Positions 16,655 to 27,574 of a stretch of DNA of 64,000 bases are shown one piece after another. Location of the stretch: positions 1 to 64,000 of the forward strand of contig NZ_LHVH01000013.1 of assembly GCF_001269885.1 (NCBI RefSeq), read 5' to 3'. Made by a program: the position numbers and the translations under genes. The notes beneath the pieces were generated by a model. It did no database searches. It had not been told where the DNA came from and saw only the letters and a program-made list of their open reading frames with translations. The DNA is from Pseudomonas kilonensis (lineage in GTDB: Bacteria; Pseudomonadota; Gammaproteobacteria; Pseudomonadales; Pseudomonadaceae). Every line of letters begins with the position of its first letter. The first letter of the stretch is position 1.

Positions 16655-17806
16655 ATTAAACCGCTTTTCGCCAAAGGCCCCTCATTGGGTGTGCGCCTGC
16701 TGGTGCTGACCGTGCTCTCGGTCGCGCTGATGGTGGTCGATGCCCGCTTCACGCTGCTCAAGCCTGTGCGCAGCCAGATGTCGCTGGTGTTGATGGAGTC
16801 CTACTGGATCACCGACCTGCCGCAGCGCTTGTGGCAAGGTGTGGCCAGCCAGTTTGGCAGCCGGACCGAACTGGTCGCCGAAAACGAAAAACTCAAGACC
16901 GAAAACCTGCTGTTGCAGGGGCGCATGCAGAAGCTGGCGGCCCTCACCGAGCAGAATGTGCGGCTGCGCGAGTTGCTCAATTCTTCGGCGCTGGTCAACG
17001 AGAAGGTCGAAGTGGCCGAGTTGATCGGCATGGACCCCAACCCCTTCACCCATCGCATCCTCATCAACAAGGGCGAGCGCGACGGCGTTGTCCTCGGCCA
17101 GCCGGTGCTCGACGCCCGGGGCCTGATGGGCCAGGTGGTGGAGTTGATGCCCTACACCTCCCGGGTGCTGCTGCTGACCGATACTACCCACAGCATTCCC
17201 GTGCAGGTCAATCGTAACGGCTTGCGCGCGATTGCCAGCGGCACCGGCAACCCGGAACGCCTGGAACTGCGGCACGTGGCCGATACCGCGGACATCAAGG
17301 AAGGCGACCTGCTGGTCAGTTCCGGCCTCGGCCAGCGCTTCCCGGCCGGGTACCCGGTGGCGACGGTCAAGGAAGTCATCCATGACTCCGGCCAGCCGTT
17401 CGCCATTGTCCGCGCGGTGCCGACGGCTGCATTGAATCGCAGCCGCTACCTGCTGCTGGTCTTCAGCGACAACCGTACGCCCGAAGAGCGTGCCAACGAT
17501 GCTGCCGTGGCCCAGGAAGCCCAGGACCGCCAGGGCGGCGAGTCGGCTGCCCCAGCGACAGCAACGCCTGCGCCTGTCCCGGTCGCGGTGCCAAAACCAC
17601 CAGTGCCTGCACCGGCGACGGCGGCTCCGGCCACCACGCCAGCGGCAACCCCGGCCACCGCACCCGCCGCGCCTGCTGTGAGGCCGACCCGCTCGGCTAC
17701 CCACGCGCCCGCCGCGCAGCCTGCTCAGCCAGCCCGGCCCGCCGCCCAACCGCCAGCCTCCACGCCGGCCACCGCGCCAGCCCCCAGGGGAGCACGAGAA
17801 GAATGA
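16655..17806 (+). CDS. mreC: rod shape-determining protein MreC, probable ATT start and long Pro/Ala tail
   Basis: MreC is the periplasmic elongasome scaffold joining MreB/MreD to PBP2. After a short cytoplasmic N-terminus there is one membrane helix (VRLLVLTVLSVALMVVDARF), a coiled coil (about residues 75-115, ENEKLKTENLLLQGRMQKL) and the double beta-barrel MreC core (about 125-280). The reading frame opens ATT-AAA-CCG (IKPLFAKGPSLGV), with GGGAGGAG ending six bases before the ATT. The nearest standard start, TTG 16685, has no ribosome site and would remove the N-terminal basic segment. I therefore choose ATT 16655 (383 residues). The last 100 or so residues are a Pro/Ala/Thr-rich low-complexity tail not needed for the core fold. 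Confidence 0.93.
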   Translation: MKPLFAKGPSLGVRLLVLTVLSVALMVVDARFTLLKPVRSQMSLVLMESYWITDLPQRLWQGVASQFGSRTELVAENEKLKTENLLLQGRMQKLAALTEQNVRLRELLNSSALVNEKVEVAELIGMDPNPFTHRILINKGERDGVVLGQPVLDARGLMGQVVELMPYTSRVLLLTDTTHSIPVQVNRNGLRAIASGTGNPERLELRHVADTADIKEGDLLVSSGLGQRFPAGYPVATVKEVIHDSGQPFAIVRAVPTAALNRSRYLLLVFSDNRTPEERANDAAVAQEAQDRQGGESAAPATATPAPVPVAVPKPPVPAPATAAPATTPAATPATAPAAPAVRPTRSATHAPAAQPAQPARPAAQPPASTPATAPAPRGAREE

Positions 17807-18291
17807 GCAGTACCCAATCCGGTAACGGCTGGATGGTCTGGCTGACCTTCGCCATCGGCCTGTTGCTCAGCGTTTCGCCGCTGCCGCAGTTCATGGAAAT
17901 CCTGCGCCCACTGTGGCTGGCCCTGTTGCTGGCCTTCTGGGCGCTGGCCTTGCCGCACAAGGTCGGCATGGTCACCGCCTGGTGCCTGGGCCTGGCCGAG
18001 GACGTGCTTTATGGCACGTTGCTGGGGCAGAACGCGCTGATCCTGACGCTGATCACCTTCCTGGTGCTGTCGCTGCAACAACGCCTGCGGATGTTCCCCA
18101 TGTGGCAGCAGTGCCTGGTGATCCTGGTGATCTTCGGCCTGGCGCAACTGGTGCAATTGTGGCTCAGCGCGCTGACCGGCAATCGCCAGCCGACCCTGGC
18201 GCTGGTCTTGCCAGCCCTGGTCAGCGCCTTGCTCTGGCCCTGGGTCAGCTTCGGTTTGCGTGGCCTGCGCCTGCGTTTCAAAATCAACTGA
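17803..18291 (+). CDS. mreD: rod shape-determining protein MreD
   Basis: MreD is a small inner-membrane elongasome protein that binds MreC and PBP2/RodA. The 162-residue sequence has about five membrane helices and the family segment MVWLTFAIGLLLSVSPLPQF at the start, followed by LCLGLAEDVLYGTLLGQ-like residues (WCLGLAEDVLYGTLLGQNA). Its ATG overlaps the mreC stop by four bases (ATGA), so translation is coupled to mreC. The gene maf follows after 37 bases. Confidence 0.95.
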   Translation: MSSTQSGNGWMVWLTFAIGLLLSVSPLPQFMEILRPLWLALLLAFWALALPHKVGMVTAWCLGLAEDVLYGTLLGQNALILTLITFLVLSLQQRLRMFPMWQQCLVILVIFGLAQLVQLWLSALTGNRQPTLALVLPALVSALLWPWVSFGLRGLRLRFKIN

Positions 18292-18328
18292 TTCGGTCAG
18301 GCATTGGCCTTGATAGGGAGATGTCTTG

Positions 18329-18925
18329 ATGAAACCGCTCTACCTCGCCTCAGGCTCGCCGCGTCGGCGTGAACTGCTCACGCAGATCGGCGTGTCCTTT
18401 ACCGCCATCGGCGCGGACATCGACGAAACGCCCCTGGACCACGAAACCCCTTCGGCCTATGTCGAGCGCCTGGCGCGCGGCAAGGCCGAGGCGGGTCGGC
18501 GAGCCCTGGACGCCGGCATGGATGGCTGCGTGCTGGGCGCCGATACGGCTGTGGTACTGGACGGGCGAATTCTCGGAAAACCCGTGGACCAGGCCGATTC
18601 CATGACGATGCTCTTGAGCCTGTCCGGTCGCGAACATGACGTATTGACCGCCATTGCCATACTGGATGGGCAGCGTTGCGAATCCCGTGTTGTGCGCAGC
18701 CGGGTGCGCTTTCGGTCGATCACGGAACAGGAAGCGGCGGCCTACTGGGCCAGCGGTGAACCCCGGGACAAGGCCGGCGGCTATGGTATTCAAGGGCTGG
18801 GCGCGGTGTTCGTCGCCGGGCTTGAAGGCAGTTATTCAGCCGTGGTCGGCCTGCCGCTGTGCGAAACCGCAGAACTACTGGGCCATTTCGGCATACCCTG
18901 TTGGCAAACCTTGAGCGCGCGCTGA
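18329..18925 (+). CDS. maf: Maf/YhdE-type nucleoside triphosphate pyrophosphatase (dTTP/UTP)
   Basis: Maf proteins hydrolyse non-canonical or excess nucleoside triphosphates to monophosphates. This belongs to the YhdE (dTTPase/UTPase) branch, as judged by [20 protein letters not shown] at the N-terminus, the ETP motif (DIDETPLDH), the metal-binding [10 protein letters not shown], and [15 protein letters not shown] near the C-terminus. The ATG at 18329 follows an in-frame TTG by one codon. GGGAG lies 8 bases before the ATG, which decides for 198 residues. The position between mreD and rng is the usual gammaproteobacterial arrangement. Confidence 0.93.
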   Translation: MKPLYLASGSPRRRELLTQIGVSFTAIGADIDETPLDHETPSAYVERLARGKAEAGRRALDAGMDGCVLGADTAVVLDGRILGKPVDQADSMTMLLSLSGREHDVLTAIAILDGQRCESRVVRSRVRFRSITEQEAAAYWASGEPRDKAGGYGIQGLGAVFVAGLEGSYSAVVGLPLCETAELLGHFGIPCWQTLSAR

Positions 18926-18981
18926 GCGCCGTCTGACTTGATGCGGCCATAATCGTGAACATGCCTGAACGAGACCCTGCC

Positions 18982-20439
18982 ATGAGTGAAGAGATCCTGA
19001 TCAACATCACGCCGATGGAATCGCGCGTGGCGGTGGTTGAAAACGGTGTGCTGCAAGAGGTCCACGTCGAGCGCACGCAAAAGCGTGGCATCGTCGGCAA
19101 TATCTATAAAGGCAAGGTGGTGCGGGTGCTGCCGGGCATGCAGGCGGCCTTCGTCGACATCGGCCTGGACCGCGCGGCATTCATCCACGCGTCGGAAATT
19201 TCCATGCGCGAAGGGCCGGCCGTGGAGAGCATCAGCGCCCTGGTGCACGAAGGCCAGAGCCTGGTGGTGCAGGTCACCAAGGACCCCATTGGCTCCAAGG
19301 GCGCGCGCCTGACCACGCAACTGTCGATTCCGTCGCGCTACCTGGTGTACATGCCGCGTACCGCTCACGTTGGCATTTCCCTGAAGATCGAAGACGAAGC
19401 CGAGCGCGAGCGCCTCAAGCAGGTGGTCAGCGACTGCGTGGAAAAAGAAGGCATCAAGGAAGCCGGTGGGTTCATCTTGCGCACGGCCGCCGAGGGGGCC
19501 GGGGCCGATGAGATCCTCATGGACATCCGCTACCTGCGCAGGCTTTGGGACCAGATCGCCGCGCAGATCAAGACCATCGCCACCCCCAGCGTGATCTACG
19601 AGGACCTGGGCCTGGCGCTGCGGACCTTGCGGGATCTGGTCAGCCCCAAGATCGAGAAAATCCGCATCGACTCCCGGGAAACCTTCCAGAAGACCACCCA
19701 GTTTGTCGCCGAACTGATGCCGGAAATCGCCGACCGCCTCGAGCATTACCCTGGCGAACGGCCGATTTTCGACCTGTACGGCGTCGAAGACGAAATCCAG
19801 AAAGCCCTTGAACGCAAGGTACCGCTCAAGTCCGGCGGCTACCTGGTGGTCGATCCGGCCGAGGCCATGAGCACCATCGACGTCAACACCGGGGCGTTCG
19901 TCGGCCATCGCAACCTGGAAGAGACCATCTTCAAGACCAACCTGGAAGCCGCCACGGCCATCGCCCGGCAACTGCGGCTGCGCAACCTGGGTGGGATCAT
20001 CATCATCGACTTCATCGACATGGAAGATGAAGAGCACCAGCGCCAAGTGCTGCGGACCCTGGAAAAACAACTCGAACGCGACCACGCCAAGACCAACATC
20101 ATCGGTATCACCGAGCTGGGCCTGGTGCAGATGACCCGCAAGCGCACCCGCGAAAGCCTTGAGCAGGTGCTGTGCGAGCCGTGCAGCAGTTGCCAGGGTC
20201 GGGGCAAGCTCAAGACCCCGGAAACCGTGTGTTACGAAATCTTCCGGGAAATTCTCCGGGAGGCGCGCGCCTACCAGGCGACTGGCTATAGAGTGTTGGC
20301 GAACCAGAAAGTGGTGGATCGCCTGCTCGACGAGGAGTCAGGCAATGTCGCGGAGCTGGAAGCGTTCATCGGACGCACGATTCGCTTCCAGGTGGAAACC
20401 ATGTATTCCCAGGAACAATACGACGTGGTGTTGCTCTGA
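18982..20439 (+). CDS. rng: ribonuclease G
   Basis: RNase G is an RNase E-family endonuclease for 16S rRNA 5' maturation and some mRNA decay. The 485 residues have an S1 RNA-binding domain (about 38-130, GNIYKGKVVRVLPGMQAAFV). The catalytic Mg2+ site is in STIDVNTGAFVGHRNLEET and IIIIDFIDM, and the Zn-link is CEPCSSCQGRG near residue 405. ATG 18982 (MSEEILINITPMESR) is the conserved start. It lies between maf and yhdP in the mre cluster; there is no long RNase E-like C-terminal scaffold. Confidence 0.96.
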   Translation: MSEEILINITPMESRVAVVENGVLQEVHVERTQKRGIVGNIYKGKVVRVLPGMQAAFVDIGLDRAAFIHASEISMREGPAVESISALVHEGQSLVVQVTKDPIGSKGARLTTQLSIPSRYLVYMPRTAHVGISLKIEDEAERERLKQVVSDCVEKEGIKEAGGFILRTAAEGAGADEILMDIRYLRRLWDQIAAQIKTIATPSVIYEDLGLALRTLRDLVSPKIEKIRIDSRETFQKTTQFVAELMPEIADRLEHYPGERPIFDLYGVEDEIQKALERKVPLKSGGYLVVDPAEAMSTIDVNTGAFVGHRNLEETIFKTNLEAATAIARQLRLRNLGGIIIIDFIDMEDEEHQRQVLRTLEKQLERDHAKTNIIGITELGLVQMTRKRTRESLEQVLCEPCSSCQGRGKLKTPETVCYEIFREILREARAYQATGYRVLANQKVVDRLLDEESGNVAELEAFIGRTIRFQVETMYSQEQYDVVLL

Positions 20440-20499
20440 AGAGCTTGGGAAGCGGCGGGCCCGCGGATTTGATTGTCTTTGCCAGGGGAGCCCACTGAC

Positions 20500-23400
20500 A
20501 TGGAGCGTCTGACACGCATTTTGGCGGCGCTGACTCGCTGGGGGCTGGGGCTGTGTGCGCTGCTGCTGGTGCTGCTGGCGTTGTACGTCAGCCTCGGTCG
20601 CGAGCTGGTCCCGTTGGTGGCTGAATACCGCGCCGAGGTCGAGACCCAGGCCAGCGTCGCCTTGGGCATGCCTGTGCACATCGGAAGCCTCGACGGTAGC
20701 TGGAGCGCCCTGGCGCCGATCCTGGCGGCGCGCGACGTGGTGGTCGGCGAAGGCCCCAATGCGTTGCACCTGGATCAGGTGCGAGCCGTGCCTGATCTAT
20801 GGGACAGCCTGCTGGCACGCCAGGTGCGCATTGCCCACCTGGAAGTCAGCGGCCTGAAGATCAGCCTCAAGGAGGGCGCCGACGGCAAGTGGGCCCTGGA
20901 AGGCCTGCCGGTGAAGGACGACCAGCCCCTCGATCCGCAGCAATTGCTCGAACGCATGCAGGTGGTTTCCAAGTTCTCGCTGCTCGATAGCCAGGTGACC
21001 TTGCAACCCGTCGAGCAACCACCGCTGACCCTCACCTACGTCGGCTTGAGCCTGCGCACCGGCGTCACCCGCCAGCGCCTGGACGCACGCCTGACCCTGC
21101 CGGACGGCCAGCCGGTGGCGATCAACCTGCGTACCCGCCTGCGCGCCAGCGACTGGAAGAATGGCCAGGCCGATGCGTACCTGAGCCTGCCGCAAAGCGA
21201 CTGGTCCAAATGGCTGCCGAAACGCCTGACCCAGCAATGGAATTTTTCCCGGATCAAGGCCGGTGGCGAATTCTGGCTGAGTTGGGGGGGCGGTACGGTG
21301 CAAAGCGCGGTCATGCGCTTGAATGCGCCTGACATCCAGGGTGCCTACGCCGAGCGCAAGCCGGTGCAAATCCATAACCTGGCGCTCAATGGATATTTCC
21401 AGCGTGGCGACCAGGGATTTACTGCGACCTTCGATTCCCTGGCGATGAACCTGGGCGAAACCCGCTGGGAATCGCGCCTGCAACTGCAGCAGAGTGCCGC
21501 CACCGAAAAGGCCGAGGAGCGCTGGCACCTGCAGGCCGACCGCCTCGACCTGACTCCGCTCACGCCGTTGCTCAATGCCCTGGCGCCGTTGCCCGAAGGC
21601 CTGGCGACGACCATCGACCATCTCAAGGTGACCGGTGCCCTGCGCAACGTGCTGTTGGACTACCGGCCGCAAAACACCGGTGACCAGAAAGTCAGCTTCG
21701 CCACCAACCTGGAGACCGTGGGCTTTGATGCCTATCGCGGCGCCCCGGCTGCGCGCAACGTATCCGGGAGCCTGAGCGGTGACCTCGGTGGCGGCGAGTT
21801 GCGCATGGACAGCAAGGATTTTTCCCTGCACCTGGACCCGATTTTCGCCAAGCCCTGGCAATACCTGCAGGCCAACGCCCGGTTGACCTGGAAGCTCGAC
21901 AAGCAAGGCTTCACCTTGATCGCGCCGTACTTGAAGGTGCTGGGCGAGGAGGGCCGGATTGCCGGCGACTTCCTGATCCGCCTGCATTTCGACCACAGCC
22001 AGGAAGACTACATGGACCTGCGGGTCGGCCTGGTGGACGGTGACGGACGCTACACCGCCAAGTACCTGCCGGCGGTCCTCAGCCCGGCGCTGGATGAGTG
22101 GCTGCGCACGGCCATCGTCAAGGGCGCGGTGGATGAGGGCTTTTTCCAGTACCAAGGCTCGCTCAATCACGGTGCCGGGGACGCGGCGCGCAGCATCAGC
22201 CTGTTTTTCAAGGTGCATGACGCCGAACTGGCGTTCCAGCCGGGCTGGCCTTCGGTCAGCAAGGTCAGCGGCGATGTCTTCGTCGAAGACAGCGGCGTGC
22301 GCATCTTCGCCAGCCAAGGACAATTGCTCGATACCCAGATCAAGGATGTTTCGGTGAACATTCCCCATGTACCCAGCGGGCAGAGTGTTCATCTGTTTCT
22401 GGACGGCGGGTTCGCTGGCGGACTGGGTGACGGTCTGAAAATCCTCCAGACCGCGCCGATCGGGACCGCCGAGACATTCGCCGGCTGGGAAGGCGAGGGC
22501 GACCTGCAAGGCAGCGTCAAGCTCGATATCCCCCTGGTCAAAGGCGAGCAACCGAAGATCCTGGTGGACTTCGTCACCGACAAGGCCCGTCTCAAGCTCA
22601 GCGAGCCGGTACTGGAACTGACTCAGCTCAAGGGCGATTTCCGCTTCGACAGCAACAAGGGCTTGAGCGGCAAGGGCATCAGTGCCCGGGCATTCGACCG
22701 GCCCGTGACCGCACAGATTTTTGCCGAGGGCCGCGCCGGAGCGCTCAACACACGGGTCGCTGCGTCCGGGCAGGTGGAGATCAAGAAACTCACCAGTTGG
22801 CTGAGTGTCACCCAGCCGTTGCCGGTATCGGGTGTCGTGCCCTACCAGTTGCAAGTGATCCTTGATGGCGCCGATAGCCAGTTGTCGGTCAGTTCCAACC
22901 TCAAGGGCGTGGCCATCGACCTGCCGGCGCCTTTCGGCATGGCCGCCAATGCCGGGCGCGACACGATGTTTCGCATGACCCTGCAAGGGCCGGAGCGGCG
23001 TTACTGGGTCGATTATGGCGACTTGGCCAGTTTCACTTACGCCGCGCCGAGCGGCAAAGTCGCCGACGGTCGTGGCGAATTGTTGCTGGGTGCCGGCGAT
23101 GCGGTGCTGCCCGGGGCCAAGGGGCTGCGACTGCGCGGCAAACTGTCGGAGCTGGACGTGAGTCCCTGGCAGGACCTGGTGAACAAGTACGCCGGCCAGG
23201 ATCCAGGCGGCAGCGCCAAGCAACTGCTCAGCAGCGTCGACCTGAGCGTCGGCAAGCTCACGGCCATGGGCACCACCCTGGACCAGGTATCGGTGCAACT
23301 GGACCGCAAGCCGGACGCCTGGGCCATGCGGCTCGACAGCCAGCAGGCCAAGGGCAATGTCAGCCTGCCAGATGCAAAGGCCGCACCGATTGGTATCACG

Positions 23401-24303
23401 CTTGATTATGTTCGCCTGCCGGCCACAGACCCGACGGTCCAGGCGGATGAAAACGCTCCGGACCCGTTGGCCTCGGTCGATCCCGGCAAAATCCCGGCCA
23501 TGGATATTGCCATCGACCAATTGTTCCAGGGCCCCGATCTCATCGGTGCGTGGTCGTTGAAAGTGCGCCCTACCGCCAAGGGTATCGCGCTGAACAATCT
23601 GGACATGGGCCTCAAGGGCATGGTGTTGAACGGCAGTGGCGGCTGGGAAGGCGCGCCCGGTTCCACCAGCAGTTGGTACAAGGGCCGTATCAGCGGCAAG
23701 AACCTGGTCGACATACTCAAGAACTGGGGTTATGCCCCGAGTGTGACCAGCCAGACCTTCCGCCTGGATGTCGATGGTCGCTGGCCCGGCTCGCCGGCGT
23801 GGGCTGCCACCAAGCGTTTTTCCGGCAGCCTCGACGCTTCGCTGAGCAAAGGCCAGTTTGTTGAAATTGAAGGCAGCGCCCAGGCGTTGCGGGTATTTGG
23901 CCTGCTCAACTTCAACTCCATCGGCCGACGCCTGCGCCTGGACTTCTCCGACCTGTTCAGCAAAGGCTTGAGCTACGACCGGGTCAAAGGGCTGCTGGTG
24001 GCGAGCGACGGTGTGTACGTGACCCGCGAACCCATTACCCTGACCGGGCCGTCGAGCAATCTGGAACTCAACGGCACGCTGGACATGGTGGCCGACCGGG
24101 TCGACGCCAAGCTGCTGGTGACGCTGCCGGTGACCAACAACCTGCCGATCGCCGCGCTGATCGTTGGCGCACCGGCGGTGGGTGGGGCGCTGTTTCTGAT
24201 CGACAAACTGATCGGTGACCGCGTAGCGCGCTTTGCCAGCGTAAGATACGACGTCAAGGGGCCGTGGAAAGAACCGAAGATCACCTTCGACAAGCCGTTC
24301 TGA
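20500..24303 (+). CDS. yhdP: YhdP family AsmA-like phospholipid transport protein
   Basis: YhdP is a giant inner-membrane-anchored AsmA-like protein that bridges the periplasm and helps carry phospholipids to the outer membrane. The 1267 residues begin with one membrane helix (LGLCALLLVLLALYVSLG). A long beta-rich body of repeated strands follows, and the C-terminal hydrophobic segment is NNLPIAALIVGAPAVGGALF. ATG 20500 has AGGGGAG 9 bases before it; the in-frame TTG nine codons earlier lacks a site. Length equals the TIGR02099 family norm. It lies 60 bases after rng and is followed by a REPIN. Confidence 0.94.
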   Translation: MERLTRILAALTRWGLGLCALLLVLLALYVSLGRELVPLVAEYRAEVETQASVALGMPVHIGSLDGSWSALAPILAARDVVVGEGPNALHLDQVRAVPDLWDSLLARQVRIAHLEVSGLKISLKEGADGKWALEGLPVKDDQPLDPQQLLERMQVVSKFSLLDSQVTLQPVEQPPLTLTYVGLSLRTGVTRQRLDARLTLPDGQPVAINLRTRLRASDWKNGQADAYLSLPQSDWSKWLPKRLTQQWNFSRIKAGGEFWLSWGGGTVQSAVMRLNAPDIQGAYAERKPVQIHNLALNGYFQRGDQGFTATFDSLAMNLGETRWESRLQLQQSAATEKAEERWHLQADRLDLTPLTPLLNALAPLPEGLATTIDHLKVTGALRNVLLDYRPQNTGDQKVSFATNLETVGFDAYRGAPAARNVSGSLSGDLGGGELRMDSKDFSLHLDPIFAKPWQYLQANARLTWKLDKQGFTLIAPYLKVLGEEGRIAGDFLIRLHFDHSQEDYMDLRVGLVDGDGRYTAKYLPAVLSPALDEWLRTAIVKGAVDEGFFQYQGSLNHGAGDAARSISLFFKVHDAELAFQPGWPSVSKVSGDVFVEDSGVRIFASQGQLLDTQIKDVSVNIPHVPSGQSVHLFLDGGFAGGLGDGLKILQTAPIGTAETFAGWEGEGDLQGSVKLDIPLVKGEQPKILVDFVTDKARLKLSEPVLELTQLKGDFRFDSNKGLSGKGISARAFDRPVTAQIFAEGRAGALNTRVAASGQVEIKKLTSWLSVTQPLPVSGVVPYQLQVILDGADSQLSVSSNLKGVAIDLPAPFGMAANAGRDTMFRMTLQGPERRYWVDYGDLASFTYAAPSGKVADGRGELLLGAGDAVLPGAKGLRLRGKLSELDVSPWQDLVNKYAGQDPGGSAKQLLSSVDLSVGKLTAMGTTLDQVSVQLDRKPDAWAMRLDSQQAKGNVSLPDAKAAPIGITLDYVRLPATDPTVQADENAPDPLASVDPGKIPAMDIAIDQLFQGPDLIGAWSLKVRPTAKGIALNNLDMGLKGMVLNGSGGWEGAPGSTSSWYKGRISGKNLVDILKNWGYAPSVTSQTFRLDVDGRWPGSPAWAATKRFSGSLDASLSKGQFVEIEGSAQALRVFGLLNFNSIGRRLRLDFSDLFSKGLSYDRVKGLLVASDGVYVTREPITLTGPSSNLELNGTLDMVADRVDAKLLVTLPVTNNLPIAALIVGAPAVGGALFLIDKLIGDRVARFASVRYDVKGPWKEPKITFDKPF

Positions 24304-24322
24304 CAGGTGATGCGATAACCCC

Positions 24323-24428
24323 TGTGGGAGCGAGCCTGTGGGAGCAAAGCTTGCTCGCGATTGCGGTGTATCAGTCAGCCTGTATGTTGAATGTACCTGC
24401 CTCATCGCGAGCAAGCTTTGCTCCCACA
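24323..24428. repeat. REPIN, AAAGC subtype, with duplicated left end
   Basis: The left arm begins with an extra end unit (TGTGGGAGCGAGCC) followed by TGTGGGAGCAAAGCTTGCTC, and the right arm is TCGCGAGCAAGCTTTGCTCC. The same extra GCGAGCC end unit is found in inverted form in the compound element at 11862-12009. Confidence 0.88.
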
Positions 24429-24464
24429 GCCGCCTTGGACGAGGATAAAAAAGAGGGAAGCTCC

Positions 24465-25328
24465 ATGCCAGTCGCAGTGATTCAAATGGTCAGCCAAAGC
24501 GATGTGCTCGCCAACCTGGCCCGTGCCCGTGTGCTGCTGGAGCAGGCTGCCGCGGGCGGTGCAAGGCTGGCGGTGCTGCCGGAGAATTTCGCGGCGATGG
24601 GCCGGCGGGACATTGCCGATATCGGTCGTGCCGAAGCCTTTGGTCAGGGACCGATCCTGCCCTGGTTGAAACAGACCGCCCGAGACCTCAAGTTATGGAT
24701 TGTGGCCGGCACGTTGCCGTTGCCGCCAGTGGACCAGCCCGAGGCCAGGTCCCATGCCTGTTCGTTGCTGGTCGACGATCAGGGCCAGATCGTCGCGCGC
24801 TACGACAAGTTGCACCTGTTCGATGTGGATGTGGCGGACAATCGCGGGCGCTATCGCGAGTCGGATGACTATGCTTATGGCGCTAACGTGGTGGTTGCCG
24901 ATACCCCCGTGGGCCGGGTGGGCCTGACGGTCTGTTATGACTTGCGGTTTCCGGAGCTCTTCAGCGAGCTGCGGGCTGCCGGGGCCGAACTGATCACGGC
25001 GCCGTCGGCGTTTACCGCGGTGACCGGCGCGGCTCATTGGGAGGTGCTGATCCGTGCCCGGGCCATCGAGACCCAGTGCTATGTGCTGGCGGCCGCCCAG
25101 GGCGGCGTGCATCCGGGGCCGCGGGAAACCTTTGGCCATGCCGCGATTGTCGACCCCTGGGGCCGTGTGCTGGCACAACAGGATCAAGGCGAGGCCGTGC
25201 TGCTGGCCGAGCGCGACAGCAGTGAACAAGCGTCCATCCGGGCGCGCATGCCGGTGGTCAGCCATCGGCGCTTTTTCTCGCAGGGCGCTCGACAGCGGCC
25301 TGTCCAAGACGACGAATTCAAGGCGTAA
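24465..25328 (+). CDS. carbon-nitrogen hydrolase (Nit/omega-amidase-like)
   Basis: The 287-residue nitrilase-superfamily amidase has the Glu-Lys-Cys triad E40 ([10 protein letters not shown]), K115 ([11 protein letters not shown]) and C157 ([13 protein letters not shown]). The order and spacing fit the Nit1/YbeM group, whose members hydrolyse deaminated glutathione or omega-amides of 2-oxo acids. ATG 24465 follows GAGGGAAG and avoids translating the REPIN upstream. It lies between yhdP and tldD, five bases before tldD, as in P. aeruginosa; they are probably cotranscribed. The precise substrate is not readable from the sequence. Confidence 0.92.
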   Translation: MPVAVIQMVSQSDVLANLARARVLLEQAAAGGARLAVLPENFAAMGRRDIADIGRAEAFGQGPILPWLKQTARDLKLWIVAGTLPLPPVDQPEARSHACSLLVDDQGQIVARYDKLHLFDVDVADNRGRYRESDDYAYGANVVVADTPVGRVGLTVCYDLRFPELFSELRAAGAELITAPSAFTAVTGAAHWEVLIRARAIETQCYVLAAAQGGVHPGPRETFGHAAIVDPWGRVLAQQDQGEAVLLAERDSSEQASIRARMPVVSHRRFFSQGARQRPVQDDEFKA

Positions 25329-25333
25329 ATCAT

Positions 25334-26776
<1,443 letters not shown>

Positions 26777-26818
26777 GGATCTACACAATCCTTATAGAAG
26801 CTGTGTAGAAACTATGTG

Positions 26819-26927
26819 TGTAGGAGCTGTGTAGGAGCTGTCGAGTGCAACGAGGCTGCGATCTTTCCCCAAACACTTGAGTCTAAAGCGAAAGATCAAA
26901 AGACCGCAGCCTGCGGCAGCTCCTACA
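26819..26927. repeat. inverted repeat, family C (GTAGGAGCTGCCG type)
   Basis: The left end has TGTAGGAGCTG twice in tandem, then GAGGCTGCGATCTTT. The right end is AAAGATCAAAAGACCGCAGC, then CTGCGGCAGCTCCTACA. A second copy is at 53383. It lies between the convergent ends of tldD and darP. Confidence 0.8.
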
Positions 26928-26941
26928 GGGCCGGGTGAAAC

Positions 26942-27466
26942 TCAGCGCAGGCCGCGTTGGGTTTCGTCCAGCTCACGGATGTACTTGAAGATTTTACGGC
27001 TCGAGGCCGGTGGCTTGTTCTGCGCCAGTTCGTGCTGGGCCTGACGGATCAGGGAGCGCAATTGCTGACGGTCAGCCTCCGGGTAGTCGATGACGAATTT
27101 TTCCAGGGTGCCGTCATCGCCTGCGATCAAGCGATCGCGCCAGCGCTCCAGGTTGTGGAAACGTTCGTTGTACTGCCGGGTGGAGGCATCGAGTTGATCG
27201 AGCAGGACCAGGATGGCGTCAGTGTCCTGATCGCGCATCAGTTTGCCGATGAATTGCAGGTGCCGTTTACGCGCGATATTCGCGGTGTGCTTGGGCGCAT
27301 CGGCCAGGGCCCGGCGCAAGGCGTCGGTCAAAGGCAGTTTGGCCAGCAAGTCAGGCTTGAGTGTTGTCAGGCGCTCGCCGAGGTCAACCAGAGCATGCAG
27401 CTCGCGTTTGACCTGGGATTTGCTTTTTTCACCCTCGTAGAGGGAGTCGTCGTAAGAATCAACCAT
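26942..27466 (-). CDS. darP: ribosome biogenesis factor DarP (YjgA, DUF615)
   Basis: DarP/YjgA associates with late 50S subunit precursors and helps build the peptidyl-transferase region. The 174 highly charged residues match the family length, with [21 protein letters not shown] near the start (shown here as the family signature) and [16 protein letters not shown] in the middle. The start ATG 27466 is divergent from pmbA with a 108-base gap; an upstream extension would have a very atypical N-terminus. Confidence 0.93.
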   Translation of the reverse strand: MVDSYDDSLYEGEKSKSQVKRELHALVDLGERLTTLKPDLLAKLPLTDALRRALADAPKHTANIARKRHLQFIGKLMRDQDTDAILVLLDQLDASTRQYNERFHNLERWRDRLIAGDDGTLEKFVIDYPEADRQQLRSLIRQAQHELAQNKPPASSRKIFKYIRELDETQRGLR

Positions 27467-27574
27467 GGTGGCAGTCCGCAAAGAAACGCCGCCATGATAA
27501 CCAGTCGGGGGCCGCTTGTCCGGCCCGGTCGCTCGAAGGCCATCACCGAAAGAAGAATTTGAGTGGAGAACACC

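Noticed and set aside
20797..24414. 1205-residue open frame opposite yhdP
   Set aside because: Same composition artefact; low-complexity His/Gln/Arg sequence, no ribosome site, fully overlapped by yhdP.
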